Part shown: positions 26,610-35,881 of the stretch, piece by piece
Layout of the letters: the number at the start of each line of letters is the position of its first letter
Numbering within the stretch: position 1 is the first letter of the stretch
Origin: Myceligenerans salitolerans
GTDB taxonomy: Bacteria > Actinomycetota > Actinomycetes > Actinomycetales > Cellulomonadaceae
DNA: 64,000 bases
NCBI RefSeq assembly: GCF_017349295.1
Contig: NZ_JAFMPK010000005.1
Location: 1-64,000 of the forward strand
Direction: 5' to 3'
Program-made: the position numbers and the translations under genes
Notes under the pieces: generated by a model
Databases searched by the model: none
What the model was told of the DNA's origin: nothing
The model's input: only the letters and a program-made list of their open reading frames with translations

Positions 26610-29600
26610 GCGGCACCCGTAGCCCACGGGGCGTGACGGCGAATCCTGCGGCCGTCAGCGCCTCGGCGACAGCGTTCCCGGACGCCGAGGCCTGAACGGC
26701 GCCGAGGCCGTCGAGCCGCTGCACCACGAGCCTGCCGAGCGTACCCGTGGCCGCTGTCCGGGCCAGGCCGGTGGCCGCCGCCGCGAGACGTGCGGGAGTG
26801 CGGTCGAACGACAGCACGCTGCGCCCCCCGCGCTCCACGTACAGCACGAGGCTTCCCTCCACCAGCACGACGAGCGACCCGGCCTTGCGGCCGGGCCGGT
26901 GCGTGCCGCCCGGCCGGGTGCCGGCCTCGGACGACGCCGGGACGGTACCGGACGACGCCGGGACGGGGCCGGGGCCGTCCCGACCCGACGGGTGGGTGGC
27001 CCGAGTGGCTCCGGCTGCCGTCCCCGCGTCCACGTCCTCGGTGGCCACCGGCGTGGCGGGCCACGCCAGAGCGGCGCCGTACGGGTTCGCCGGATCCGTC
27101 GCGGCGAGGACGACGGCGGTCGGCGGCCGGTCGCTCTCGATCCGGCGGGTACGGTCCTGGGCGTCGTGCCGGAGCCCGTCGACGGCACCGGGGAGCGCGA
27201 ACTGCGACCCACCGAGATGCTCGACGAAGTATCCGCGACGTACGCCGCCGCGCTGCTCCATCTCGGACAGCACCCGGTAGACGTCGCGATAGCCCCCCGT
27301 CACCCCCTCGGCGGCCGCGGCGGGGCGCGTGAGCACGCCGTGCCGGTCCAGGAGCACCTGCGCCGTGGCGTGGGCGCGCAGGGTCGGATCCTTCTCGCGC
27401 GGTGGCAGCGCGGCCCACCGGCCGCCACCACCCCGCGGGGTGCGCGGCGCCGGGAGCGCCGAGGAGGGGCGGCCGGGCGACATCGCGGGGGAGTGGATCG
27501 CGAACCGCGAGCGGCGTACCGGGCGCGCACGACCGGAGCCGCGGGGTGCGCGGTGGGCGCCTCCGGTCCCGCCGAGTCTCTCGCGGAGAGCGCCGAGCCC
27601 GTCGTTCGTCACCAGGCCGGCCCACGTGAGGTCCCAGAGCGTCTCGAGCACGGCGTCCGGCTCGGCGTCGGCGAGCTCGGCGATCCTCGGAAGGAAGTGG
27701 CCGCCGGACCCGCTCAGCAGGTCGAGCACGGCGCGGTGCAGACCGGTGTCCAGCGGGCCGTCCGGCTCGATCGGCACGGGTTCGGGGAGCGTGAGTGCCG
27801 CGCCGTCGGCCAGGTGCAGGGAGACGAGGCCGTCCCCGCCGCCCGACCCGGGAAGCCTGCCGTGGCCGCACCACAGGACCTCCCCGGCGGCGGTGAGCTC
27901 GTCGAGCAGCCCTGGGCGGTAGTCCGGCACGCGCGCCGGCAGCACCAGCGTCTCCAGAGCCGATGCCGGAACCGCCACGCCGGCGAGCTGCTCGACGACC
28001 TGGAGCAGCCCGTCCGTTCCTCGCAGCGCGCCCGAGCCGACCCCCTGCCAGCGCGGAAGGAAGACACCGAGGGATGCCTGTTCCACCGGCTCCACCTCGG
28101 CCCGCAGCGCCGCGAGCGAGCGGCGCCGCAGCACCCGCAGGACGGCGGGATCGCACCACTCGTCGCCGGTGCCGCCCAGCGTGTCGGGCAGCAGCCGCCC
28201 GCGGACGACGTGCCCGGCCGTCTCGAGGCGGGCGAGGGTCTCGGACGCGACGGCCGGACCGATCCCGAACCTGTCGGCGACGTCGTACGCGGTGAAGGGG
28301 CCGTGGGTGCGGGCGTGTCGGCGGACCAGGTCACCGAGGGGGTCGGCGACCGGTTCGGTGAACGTCTCTGGGATGCCCGTGGGCAGCGCGACGCCGAGCG
28401 CGTCGCGCAGGCGCCCGGAGTCCTCGATGACGGCCCACTGCTCGGCGTCGGCCGTCGTCGTCCGGCCCGCGATGCGGACACGGACGACACGGCGGGCGCG
28501 TTCCAGATCCGCCAGCCAGTCCGGCAGGTCGGGACGGCGGTCCTCGTCCGTCCGCGCCTCGAGAGCCCCGGCGGGATGCGGGCCCGTGCGTCGCAACAGG
28601 TCCCACAGTGCCTCGGCGTCCCGGGCGTGCCGGTCCGGAGCGATGCACTGCAGCTCGGCCTGCGTCTGCTGGATCGCGTCCGGGTCGAGCAGGTCGGCGA
28701 GGTCGGCGGACCGCTCGCCGAGCAACTCGCTGAGCAGGTCCGGATCGAGCGACAGCGCGGCAGCACGGCGCTCGGCGAGCGGGGCGTCGCCGTCGTAGAG
28801 GAACTGAGCGGTGTACCCGACGAGAAGGGCCTGCGCGAACGGGGACGGCGACTCGGTGGTGGCCTCCAGGACGCGGGTCCGGCCGGCGGCCGTGTCCCGC
28901 ATGAGGTCGGCGAGCGCGGCGACGTCGAAGTCGTCCTGCAGGCACTCGCGAGCCGCCTCCAGCACAATCGGGAACTCCGGGAACTCCGACGCGACCTGCA
29001 ACAACTGGGCAGAGCGCTGGCGCTGCTGCCACAGCGGCTGCCGCTTGCCCGGGCGGCGGCGGGGCAGGAGCAGCGCCCGGGCCGCTGCCTCCCGGAACCG
29101 GGCGGCGAACATCACCGACGAACCCAGTTCGTCGCGCACGGCCCCGAACACCTCGTCGGGCTCGATGAGCAGGTCCTCGAGGGCTATGCCGTCGCCGCCC
29201 GGCCCGGGCTCGCCGTCCCCGGCGTCCCAGGCGCTCCCGCTGTCCGGCAGGCGCAGCACGATGCCGTCGTCGGAGTGCATGGCGGCGACGTCGACGCCGA
29301 ACCGCGCGCGCAGCCGCGCGGCGATCACGAGGGACCACGGTGCGTGCACCCGGGCGCCGAACGGGGAGTGGATCACCACTCGCCAGTCCCCGAGTTCGTC
29401 GCGGAAGCGCTCGACGACGATCGTCCGGTCGTCCGGCACCCGCCCTGTCGCCTCGCGCTGCTGGACGAGGTAGGCCGCGAGATTGTCCGCCGCCCAGGGA
29501 TCGAGCCCGGCTTCCTGCAGGCGGGCACGTCCCCCGGCGGGGTCGTCGGCCAGCGCGGCGTCCGCCTGCCGGACGAACGCGCCGACGGCGCGGCCGAGCT

Positions 29601-31671
29601 CGGCGGGGCGGCCGGGCGTGTCGCCCTTCCAGAACGGGAGGCGGCCCGGAAGTCCTGGCGCGGGGGAGACGAGCACGCGGTCGGGGGTGATGTCCTCGAT
29701 GCGCCAGGTGCTCGACCCGAGGGTGAAGGTGTCACCGACCCGTGACTCGTACACCATCTCCTCGTCGAGCTCGCCCACGCGTTTGCCGCCTCGTGCGGTT
29801 CTGTCGCCGCCGGTGTCGTCCGTGGCGAGGAAGACGCCGTACTGGCCCCGGTCGGGGATGGTTCCCCCGCTCGTCGCCGCCAGACGGAGCGCGCCTCGTC
29901 GGCCCCGCAGGAGGCCCGTGGTGCGGTCCCACGTGATCCTGGCACGCAGCTCGGCGAAGTCCTCGCTCGGGTACCGCCCGGCCAGCATGTCGAGCACGGC
30001 GTGCCACGTGGCGTCGCCCAGGCCGGTGTACGGCGCGGCACGGCGTACGACGGCGAGCAGGTCGTCCGCGTGCCAGTCGTCAACGGCGAGCATCGCCACC
30101 ACTTGCTGCGACAGGACGTCGAGCGGATTGGCGGGGACATGGAGGTGCTCGATCTCGCCCTCGCGCATGCGCTGTGCGATCACCGTCGACGGCACCAGGT
30201 CTCCCCGGAACATCGGGAAGACCACGCCCTTCGACACCGCGCCGACCTGGTGCCCCGCACGGCCGATGCGCTGCAGGCCGCTCGCCACCGACGGCGGCGA
30301 ACCCACCTGGACCACCAGGTCGACCGCCCCCATGTCGATGCCGAGCTCCAGGGAACTGGTCGCGACCACCGACGGCAGCAGGCCCGCCTTCAACTCGGAC
30401 TCCGTCTGCGTACGCTCGTTCCGGCTCATCGAGCCGTGGTGCGCCCGCGCGATCACCGGGAGCTCCGCCGGAATGCCCGGCGCGGCCTCGGGCATGCCCC
30501 GCCCGGGGGGCGCACCGTCCGTGCCCGCCTGGTTCGCACCGCGAGCGGGGGGCCCGGTCACGCCTGCCGCGGTGCCCGACTGGCCTGGCACTGCGGCGGC
30601 CCAGGTCTCGGAGGGGTCGGCGACATCGGCTCCCTGGCGCTGCACCCACACCTCGTTCATGCGCGCCGTCAGGCGCTCGGCCCCACGCCGGGAGTTCGTG
30701 AACACCAGTGTCGAGGTGTGTTCCGCGACGAGGTCGACGACCCGCTCCTCCACATGAGGCCATACCGAGGCGCGTCGCAGCGGCCGGGTCGCCGCCCCTG
30801 TGAGGTCGAGGTCGCCCGGCCCGACCGCCGTCGGCGGGCTGGTGCCGTCGGGCGTGGCAAGAGCACCGGTGCCCGCGCTCACCGAGTGCGGATCGGGCGT
30901 ACCGACGGCATCCAGGTCCGTCAGGTCCGGCACCGGCACGACGACGTCGATGTCCCACTTCTTGACCACCGAAGGCTGCACGACGGACACCGCCCGCGCG
31001 CCGTCGCCGTCCCGGCCACCGGCCAGGAACCGGGAGACGGCGTCCACCGGCCGGACCGTCGCGGAGAGCCCGATCCGCTGGGCGGGCCGTTCCAGCAGCT
31101 CGTCCAGGCGCTCGAGGCTCAGGGCGAGGTGCGCACCGCGTTTGGTCCCCGCCACCGCGTGGATCTCGTCCACGATCACCGTCTCCACGCCGGCCAGGCC
31201 CGCGCGAGCCTGGGACGTGAGCACGAGGAAGAGCGATTCCGGCGTCGTGATCAGGACGTCCGGCGGGCGCGTGGCGAACGCGCGGCGCTCCGCCTGCGGC
31301 GTGTCACCCGTCCGGACGCCCACCGTGACATCGTTCACGGGAAGACGCCCGCGCACGGCGGCCTGCCGGATCCCGGCGAGCGGGGAGCGGAGGTTCCGCT
31401 CCACATCGGTGGCCAGCGCCTTGAGCGGTGAGACGTACAGGACGCGGCAGCGGCGGGCGGGATCCTCGGGTGCGGCCGAGGTCATGAGGCGATCGATCGC
31501 CCAGAGGAACGCTGCGAGTGTCTTCCCCGAACCGGTCGGCGCGACCACGAGTGCGTGGTCACCCCGTGCGATCGCGTCCCACGCGCCGGTCTGCGCGGTG
31601 GTGGGCTGCTCGAAGGCACCGGTGAACCAGGACCGGGTGGCGGCTCCGAACGCGGGAAGTGGATCGGTCAT
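26596..31671 (-). CDS. lhr: Lhr family ATP-dependent helicase (Lhr-Core plus Lhr-CTD)
   Basis: 1691 residues, the large Lhr form. Walker A APTGSGKT (about 44-51), LYVSPLKALATDVERN, DEIHAVAGTKRGAHL, SATVRPVD and the second RecA domain (LVFTNSRRGAERL, ATSSLELGIDMG, QRIGRAGHQVGAVSKG), then the winged-helix/beta-barrel core and a long C-terminal domain. A low-complexity Gly/Pro/Ala insert of about 40 residues sits in helicase domain 2 before AELPVIARAHHGSMS. Lhr translocates 3'-5' on DNA and in mycobacteria is induced by DNA damage. ATG 31671 has no SD; CACAAT ends 6 nt upstream. The overlap with nei implies a joint repair operon. Confidence 0.95.
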   Translation of the reverse strand: MTDPLPAFGAATRSWFTGAFEQPTTAQTGAWDAIARGDHALVVAPTGSGKTLAAFLWAIDRLMTSAAPEDPARRCRVLYVSPLKALATDVERNLRSPLAGIRQAAVRGRLPVNDVTVGVRTGDTPQAERRAFATRPPDVLITTPESLFLVLTSQARAGLAGVETVIVDEIHAVAGTKRGAHLALSLERLDELLERPAQRIGLSATVRPVDAVSRFLAGGRDGDGARAVSVVQPSVVKKWDIDVVVPVPDLTDLDAVGTPDPHSVSAGTGALATPDGTSPPTAVGPGDLDLTGAATRPLRRASVWPHVEERVVDLVAEHTSTLVFTNSRRGAERLTARMNEVWVQRQGADVADPSETWAAAVPGQSGTAAGVTGPPARGANQAGTDGAPPGRGMPEAAPGIPAELPVIARAHHGSMSRNERTQTESELKAGLLPSVVATSSLELGIDMGAVDLVVQVGSPPSVASGLQRIGRAGHQVGAVSKGVVFPMFRGDLVPSTVIAQRMREGEIEHLHVPANPLDVLSQQVVAMLAVDDWHADDLLAVVRRAAPYTGLGDATWHAVLDMLAGRYPSEDFAELRARITWDRTTGLLRGRRGALRLAATSGGTIPDRGQYGVFLATDDTGGDRTARGGKRVGELDEEMVYESRVGDTFTLGSSTWRIEDITPDRVLVSPAPGLPGRLPFWKGDTPGRPAELGRAVGAFVRQADAALADDPAGGRARLQEAGLDPWAADNLAAYLVQQREATGRVPDDRTIVVERFRDELGDWRVVIHSPFGARVHAPWSLVIAARLRARFGVDVAAMHSDDGIVLRLPDSGSAWDAGDGEPGPGGDGIALEDLLIEPDEVFGAVRDELGSSVMFAARFREAAARALLLPRRRPGKRQPLWQQRQRSAQLLQVASEFPEFPIVLEAARECLQDDFDVAALADLMRDTAAGRTRVLEATTESPSPFAQALLVGYTAQFLYDGDAPLAERRAAALSLDPDLLSELLGERSADLADLLDPDAIQQTQAELQCIAPDRHARDAEALWDLLRRTGPHPAGALEARTDEDRRPDLPDWLADLERARRVVRVRIAGRTTTADAEQWAVIEDSGRLRDALGVALPTGIPETFTEPVADPLGDLVRRHARTHGPFTAYDVADRFGIGPAVASETLARLETAGHVVRGRLLPDTLGGTGDEWCDPAVLRVLRRRSLAALRAEVEPVEQASLGVFLPRWQGVGSGALRGTDGLLQVVEQLAGVAVPASALETLVLPARVPDYRPGLLDELTAAGEVLWCGHGRLPGSGGGDGLVSLHLADGAALTLPEPVPIEPDGPLDTGLHRAVLDLLSGSGGHFLPRIAELADAEPDAVLETLWDLTWAGLVTNDGLGALRERLGGTGGAHRAPRGSGRARPVRRSRFAIHSPAMSPGRPSSALPAPRTPRGGGGRWAALPPREKDPTLRAHATAQVLLDRHGVLTRPAAAAEGVTGGYRDVYRVLSEMEQRGGVRRGYFVEHLGGSQFALPGAVDGLRHDAQDRTRRIESDRPPTAVVLAATDPANPYGAALAWPATPVATEDVDAGTAAGATRATHPSGRDGPGPVPASSGTVPASSEAGTRPGGTHRPGRKAGSLVVLVEGSLVLYVERGGRSVLSFDRTPARLAAAATGLARTAATGTLGRLVVQRLDGLGAVQASASGNAVAEALTAAGFAVTPRGLRVPHARG

Positions 31672-31700
31672 GCAGCCATTGTGGTCCGGGACACTGACAC

Positions 31701-31706
31701 TAGGCT
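31701..31706 (+). promoter_or_regulatory. -10 hexamer TAGGCT, leaderless start
   Basis: TAGGCT ends 6 nt before GTG 31713; no SD. It diverges from the lhr promoter, whose CACAAT -10 is at 31678-31683 (minus). Confidence 0.55.
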
Positions 31707-31712
31707 GATCCG

Positions 31713-31946
31713 GTGCGGCACAGCGATTTCCAGCGGTTGGTGGACGAGGTCTTCGGCTCGGCGTACGGGCGCGTCCTGGTACGGGAGCAGGTGCTGCCCA
31801 AGCTGGGGAACCGCACGCCCGAGGACGCGCTGACGGCGGGGTTCGAGCCACGCGACGTGTGGCATGCGTTGTGCGACGCGCTCGACGTCCCCGAGCCGGA
31901 GCGCTGGGGAGCCGACGATCACCGGCAGGCTCCACCCTCGCGGTAG
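31713..31946 (+). CDS. DUF3046 family protein
   Basis: 77 residues: MRHSDFQRLVDEVFGSAYGR, LPKLGNRTPEDALTAGFEPRDVWHALCDALDVP. This is the conserved small actinobacterial protein found directly before recA; function unknown. Divergent from lhr, about 40 bp apart. Confidence 0.92.
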   Translation: MRHSDFQRLVDEVFGSAYGRVLVREQVLPKLGNRTPEDALTAGFEPRDVWHALCDALDVPEPERWGADDHRQAPPSR

Positions 31947-31985
31947 AGGAAGGGCGGGTTCGTTCCTCGTTCCGGTGTGTCGGCA

Positions 31986-32013
31986 TTGCATCGAACAGAC
32001 GTTCGTCTAGACT
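31986..32013 (+). promoter_or_regulatory. recA promoter with LexA (SOS) box
   Basis: -35 TTGCAT (31986-31991), 16-bp spacer, -10 TAGACT (32008-32013). The LexA box TCGAAC-agac-GTTCGT (31991-32006) fills the spacer, so LexA would block RNA polymerase. Consensus in actinobacteria and Bacillus is CGAAC-N4-GTTCG, matched exactly. Confidence 0.88.
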
Positions 32014-32175
32014 CGAACCACAGGCACGGATTCCGGAACCTTGTCGACAGGCTGGGGCCGGAGAAGGCGTCCGTGTCAGTGGGTCCGCGTACCGTCGCTC
32101 CTGACGTCCCGGGTACAGCCCGGAGGACCCATCCGGACCGGCGCACAGGGCGCCCCGAGATCAGAAGGTGAACAC

Positions 32176-33399
32176 ATGCCAGCACCGGCAGACCGCGAGA
32201 AGGCCCTTGAGGCAGCTCTCGCCCAGATCGACCGCAGTTTCGGCAAGGGCTCGGTCATGCGCCTCGGGGAGGAGACCCGTGCCCCCGTCGAGGTGGTCCC
32301 CACCGGTTCCATCGCGCTGGACGTGGCGCTCGGGATCGGAGGCCTGCCCCGCGGCCGTATCGTCGAGGTGTACGGGCCGGAGTCGTCAGGTAAGACGACG
32401 ATCGCGCTCCACGCCGTCGCCAACGCGCAGAAGGCGGGCGGGATCGCCGCCTTCGTCGACGCCGAGCACGCCCTGGACCCCGAGTACGCGAAGAAGCTCG
32501 GCGTCGACACGGACGCGCTCCTCGTCTCCCAGCCGGACACGGGTGAGCAGGCGCTGGAGATCGCGGACATGCTGATCCGCTCCGGCGCCCTGGACATCAT
32601 CGTCATCGACTCCGTCGCCGCCCTGACGCCCAAGGCCGAGATCGAGGGTGAGATGGGCGACAGCCACGTCGGCCTGCAGGCCCGGCTGATGTCGCAGGCC
32701 CTGAGGAAGATCACCGGTGCGCTCAACGCCTCGGGGACGACGGCGATCTTCATCAACCAGCTGCGCGAGAAGATCGGCGTGTTCTTCGGGAGCCCCGAGA
32801 CGACCACCGGCGGTAAGGCACTGAAGTTCTACGCCTCGGTCCGCATGGACATCCGTCGGATCGAGACCCTCAAGGAGGGCACGGAACCGGTCGGTAACCG
32901 TACGCGGGTGAAGGTCGTCAAGAACAAGATGGCCCCGCCCTTCAAGCAGGCGGAGTTCGACATCCTCTACGGCGTCGGCATCTCTCGCGAGGGCGGCCTC
33001 ATCGACATGGGCGTGGACCACGGATTCGTACGCAAGTCCGGTTCGTGGTTCACCTACGAGGGCGACCAGCTGGGCCAGGGCAAGGAGAACGCGCGATCGT
33101 TCCTCCGTGACAACCCGGACCTCGCTGCCGAGCTGGAGAAGCGCATCAAGGAGAAGCTCGGCATCGGCCCGCGGGTCGACGCGCCGGCGGAGGGCGGCTC
33201 GGGTGACACGGATGCCGCCCCTTCGGGGACGGTCGCCGCGGCGTCCTCCTCGGGCCGTGCGACGGCCACTGCCAAGACGGGTGCGAAGGCGGCGGCCAAG
33301 TCCGGGGCCAAGGCGACGCGCACCCGCACGACCAAGGCCAAGGCGGCGGACGGGGCCGATTCCGCTGCTGAGGCCGCTGCTGCGAAGGCACCGTTCTGA
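32176..33399 (+). CDS. recA: Recombinase A
   Basis: Strand-exchange ATPase and LexA co-protease. 407 residues. Walker [10 protein letters not shown] (67-75), [10 protein letters not shown] (Walker B), the L2 region [15 protein letters not shown] and [10 protein letters not shown] are all intact; the core ends at about residue 334 (EKLGIGPRV). The remaining 73 residues form an Ala/Lys/Thr/Ser-rich basic tail ([20 protein letters not shown]) instead of the short acidic tail of E. coli RecA. ATG 32176 is used (aaggtgaac upstream); the frame is open to 32041 but that part is leader. recX follows 2 nt after the stop. Confidence 0.98.
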   Translation: MPAPADREKALEAALAQIDRSFGKGSVMRLGEETRAPVEVVPTGSIALDVALGIGGLPRGRIVEVYGPESSGKTTIALHAVANAQKAGGIAAFVDAEHALDPEYAKKLGVDTDALLVSQPDTGEQALEIADMLIRSGALDIIVIDSVAALTPKAEIEGEMGDSHVGLQARLMSQALRKITGALNASGTTAIFINQLREKIGVFFGSPETTTGGKALKFYASVRMDIRRIETLKEGTEPVGNRTRVKVVKNKMAPPFKQAEFDILYGVGISREGGLIDMGVDHGFVRKSGSWFTYEGDQLGQGKENARSFLRDNPDLAAELEKRIKEKLGIGPRVDAPAEGGSGDTDAAPSGTVAAASSSGRATATAKTGAKAAAKSGAKATRTRTTKAKAADGADSAAEAAAAKAPF

Positions 33400-33401
33400 C
33401 G

Positions 33402-34004
33402 GTGCAGTACCGTGGTGAGGCGCCCGGTTCCGGCGTGGGGAAGCGTCGGAGCCGGGCACCACGAACGTCCGTCGCCGAGCGCCTCGACGCCGGTGAGATC
33501 ACTCACGAGGAAGCGCTCGACTCGGCGCGTGAGGCGCTGCTCCGCATCCTGACTGCGGCTCAGAAATCACGCCACGAGCTGGAGCAGTCGCTCGCCCGGA
33601 AGGGCTACCCGGAATCGGTGGTGACCCCTCTCCTGGAGCGCTTCGACGAGGTCGGCCTCGTCGACGACGCCGCCTACGCCGGGACGATCGTCCGCACCCG
33701 ACATGGTGAACGCGGGCTGGCCCGCCGGGCCATTTCCGCGGAGCTACGACGCCGCGGCATCGACGAGGAGACCGCCGTCGAAGCGCTCGACCAGATCGAC
33801 GCCGACGACGAACGAGCCGCTGGTGCGCGCCTGGCCGAGAAGCTGATCGCCAGGACCCGGGGTCGGGAGCGTGATGTACGCATCCGGCGTGCCGTCAGCT
33901 CGCTCGCCCGGAAGGGCTACGCGCCAGGGCTCGCGTTCGAACTCGTCCGGGACGCCCTCGCCGCGGACGGCGAGGAGACCGACGACCTGCCGTTCGCGGA
34001 CTGA
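33402..34004 (+). CDS. recX: RecX regulatory protein
   Basis: Modulates RecA filaments. 200 residues, three repeated three-helix RecX modules: AREALLRILTAAQKSRHELEQSLARKGYP, then VGLVDDAAYAGTIVRTRHGERGLARRAISAELRRRGI, and a third ending KGYAPGLAFELVRDAL. GTG 33402 begins 2 nt after recA, so it is co-transcribed and SOS-controlled through the recA promoter. Confidence 0.95.
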   Translation: MQYRGEAPGSGVGKRRSRAPRTSVAERLDAGEITHEEALDSAREALLRILTAAQKSRHELEQSLARKGYPESVVTPLLERFDEVGLVDDAAYAGTIVRTRHGERGLARRAISAELRRRGIDEETAVEALDQIDADDERAAGARLAEKLIARTRGRERDVRIRRAVSSLARKGYAPGLAFELVRDALAADGEETDDLPFAD

Positions 34005-34044
34005 GCGCCCCGGCACGGCGCCCGCGGCGAACAAGCGCCTGGCC

Positions 34045-34099
34045 GGTCCTTCCGTGGATGATCCGGCGGCTGTTCGAGCCGACCATCCATGGAAGGACC
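34045..34099. terminator. Bidirectional terminator between recX and gluD
   Basis: 16-bp arms GGTCCTTCCGTGGATG (34045-34060) and CATCCATGGAAGGACC (34084-34099) with one wobble pair; the loop has an inner GGCT/AGCC stem. It lies between converging operons. Confidence 0.8.
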
Positions 34100-34188
34100 A
34101 CCGGACGCCACCAACCCGGACGCCATGAACTCGACGTGACGAGCTCGAGGCCCGACACCCCGCGGCCCCGCGAGCGTGAGGCGTTGTC

Positions 34189-35094
34189 CTAGACCCGCCC
34201 GACCCGGCCGCCTGCTCCGCCCGTGAAGGGTGCGGCACCGGCGACAGCCCCCGCGTCGATCGCCGTCGGTGCCACGGCTGCCCGCCCCCGGCTCGACAGG
34301 CGTCGCGAGAGCCGCTGGGCCAGCACGGTCAGGAGCCAGTTGATGACGATGAACAGCACCGCTGCGACCAGGAGCGCCTGGAGGTTGTTGATCGGAGGGG
34401 CGTTGCCGAAGATCTGGGCCGAGCGCAGCAGTTCGGAGTAGCCGATGATCTGGCCCAGTGCCGAGTCCTTGAGTACCACGACGAGCTGGGAGAGCAGCGC
34501 GGGCAACATCGCGACGAGAGCCTGCGGCAGCTGGATCGACCGAAGCGTCTGGCTCGGTGTGAGCCCCACCGCCAGGCCGGCCTCCCCTTGCCCCTTGGGC
34601 AGGTTCCGCACGCCGGAGCGAACCAGCTCCGCGATCACCGAGCCGTTGTAGAGGACGAGTGCCACGACGACCGCCATGAACAACCTGTCCTCCAGACCCG
34701 GCAGCATGCGGGCGAGAAGCAGATTGAGGAAGATCATCAACAGCAGCACGGGCATGGCGCGGAAGAACTCCACGATCGCCCCGGACGTCCACCGCACCAC
34801 GCGGTTGTGGGCGAGGCGGCCCATCCCGAGAATCACCCCGAAGACGACCGCTCCCACGGTCGCGAAAGCGGCGGACCGGAGCGTGTTCTGGAGTCCTGGC
34901 CAGACGTAGTAGACCCAGAAGTCGCCGGCGAACACCGGGCCCCACAGCGTCCAGGACCATTGCCCCTTGAGGTACAGCAGATAGACGACCCATCCCACCA
35001 CGGCGAGCAGTGCCAGCGCACCGATGATGTTGAACACGGTCATCAGCGCCCGGGCGCGTGGGCCGGGGGAGTCGAAGAGGACGGAGGCGCTCAT
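34189..35094 (-). CDS. gluD: Glutamate-type ABC transporter permease GluD
   Basis: 301 residues, five or so membrane helices of the His/Glu/Gln permease family. The EAA loop that contacts the ATPase is GEAGLAVGLTPSQTLRSIQLPQA. The ATG at 35094 overlaps the gluC stop by 4 bp (ATGA). An Ala/Gly-rich C-terminal tail of about 35 residues is an extra. Last gene of the gluABCD operon. Confidence 0.93.
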   Translation of the reverse strand: MSASVLFDSPGPRARALMTVFNIIGALALLAVVGWVVYLLYLKGQWSWTLWGPVFAGDFWVYYVWPGLQNTLRSAAFATVGAVVFGVILGMGRLAHNRVVRWTSGAIVEFFRAMPVLLLMIFLNLLLARMLPGLEDRLFMAVVVALVLYNGSVIAELVRSGVRNLPKGQGEAGLAVGLTPSQTLRSIQLPQALVAMLPALLSQLVVVLKDSALGQIIGYSELLRSAQIFGNAPPINNLQALLVAAVLFIVINWLLTVLAQRLSRRLSSRGRAAVAPTAIDAGAVAGAAPFTGGAGGRVGRV

Positions 35095-35780
35095 CGCTTC
35101 ACCGCCAGTCGCTCGGAGAGCCAGGTGGTCAGCAGCCCGACGGGAATGACGAGGATGACCCATCCGATGGCGAACACGCCGAAGATCTCCATCAGGTAGT
35201 CGGGATTGAACTCGATCGCGACCTTCATCGTCGAGGCCGTCTCCGTGGTCACGCTCGCGGCGGCGGCCACGGTGGAGTTCTTCATGAGGGCGATGAGCAC
35301 GCTGCCGAGGGGCGCGATCGCACCGCGGAACGCCTGGGGCAGGATGATCAGCCGGGCCGAGTCCATGAACGGCAGCCCGATCGCGCGGGCGGCCTCCGCC
35401 TGCCCGAGCGGCACGGTGTTCACGCCCGAGCGGATCGCCTCGCACACGAACGAGGCGTGGTAGACCGCCAGGCCCAGCACCGCGAACCGGAAATAGCTGT
35501 CGCTGAGATTGCTCGACAACTGCAGTGCGAGCTGGAACACGAGCGCCAGGATCATGAACGTCATGATGATCGTCAGCGGGGTGTTCCGAAGGATGTTGAC
35601 GTAGGCCGTGCCCACGAACCGCAGGCTGGCGATCGGGGAGATCCGCATGATCGCCAGCACCGTGCCCAGGGCCAGCGCCAGCAGCCCCGCCCAGAACGTC
35701 AGCTGGATGTTGACCCAGAACGCGGCGAGGACGTCGTACTCCTCGAACACCGTCCAGAGGCCGGACAGATAGTCGCCCAC
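35091..35780 (-). CDS. gluC: Glutamate-type ABC transporter permease GluC
   Basis: 229 residues. His/Glu/Gln-type permease with EAA motif GQAEAARAIGLPFMDSARLI and the partner segment LRNTPLTIIMTFMIL. I chose GTG 35780 (MGDYLSGLWTVFEEYDV) because it has a GAAAGG SD and gives the usual N terminus; an upstream start at 35843 would put translation inside the intergenic hairpin. Forms the membrane pore with GluD. Confidence 0.9.
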   Translation of the reverse strand: MGDYLSGLWTVFEEYDVLAAFWVNIQLTFWAGLLALALGTVLAIMRISPIASLRFVGTAYVNILRNTPLTIIMTFMILALVFQLALQLSSNLSDSYFRFAVLGLAVYHASFVCEAIRSGVNTVPLGQAEAARAIGLPFMDSARLIILPQAFRGAIAPLGSVLIALMKNSTVAAAASVTTETASTMKVAIEFNPDYLMEIFGVFAIGWVILVIPVGLLTTWLSERLAVKR

Positions 35781-35813
35781 TCCTTGCCTTTCGGTCGAGA
35801 TGGTCGTTGTCGC

Positions 35814-35855
35814 ACGGCGGTCCGGGTGGCCGCACAGGGTCACCCGGACCGCCGT
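35814..35855 (-). promoter_or_regulatory. 15-bp perfect hairpin between gluB and gluC
   Basis: Arms ACGGCGGTCCGGGTG (35814-35828) and CACCCGGACCGCCGT (35841-35855) with a 12-nt loop, 26 nt after the gluB stop in the direction of transcription. Likely stabilises the gluAB part of the mRNA or attenuates permease expression. Confidence 0.75.
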
Positions 35856-35881
35856 CCGACGAACCGAGAACTACGAACGGG

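Noticed and set aside
34189-35835. Single 548-codon permease fusion
   Set aside because: The region upstream of 35094 overlaps gluC in another frame; gluD has its own ATG overlapping the gluC stop.
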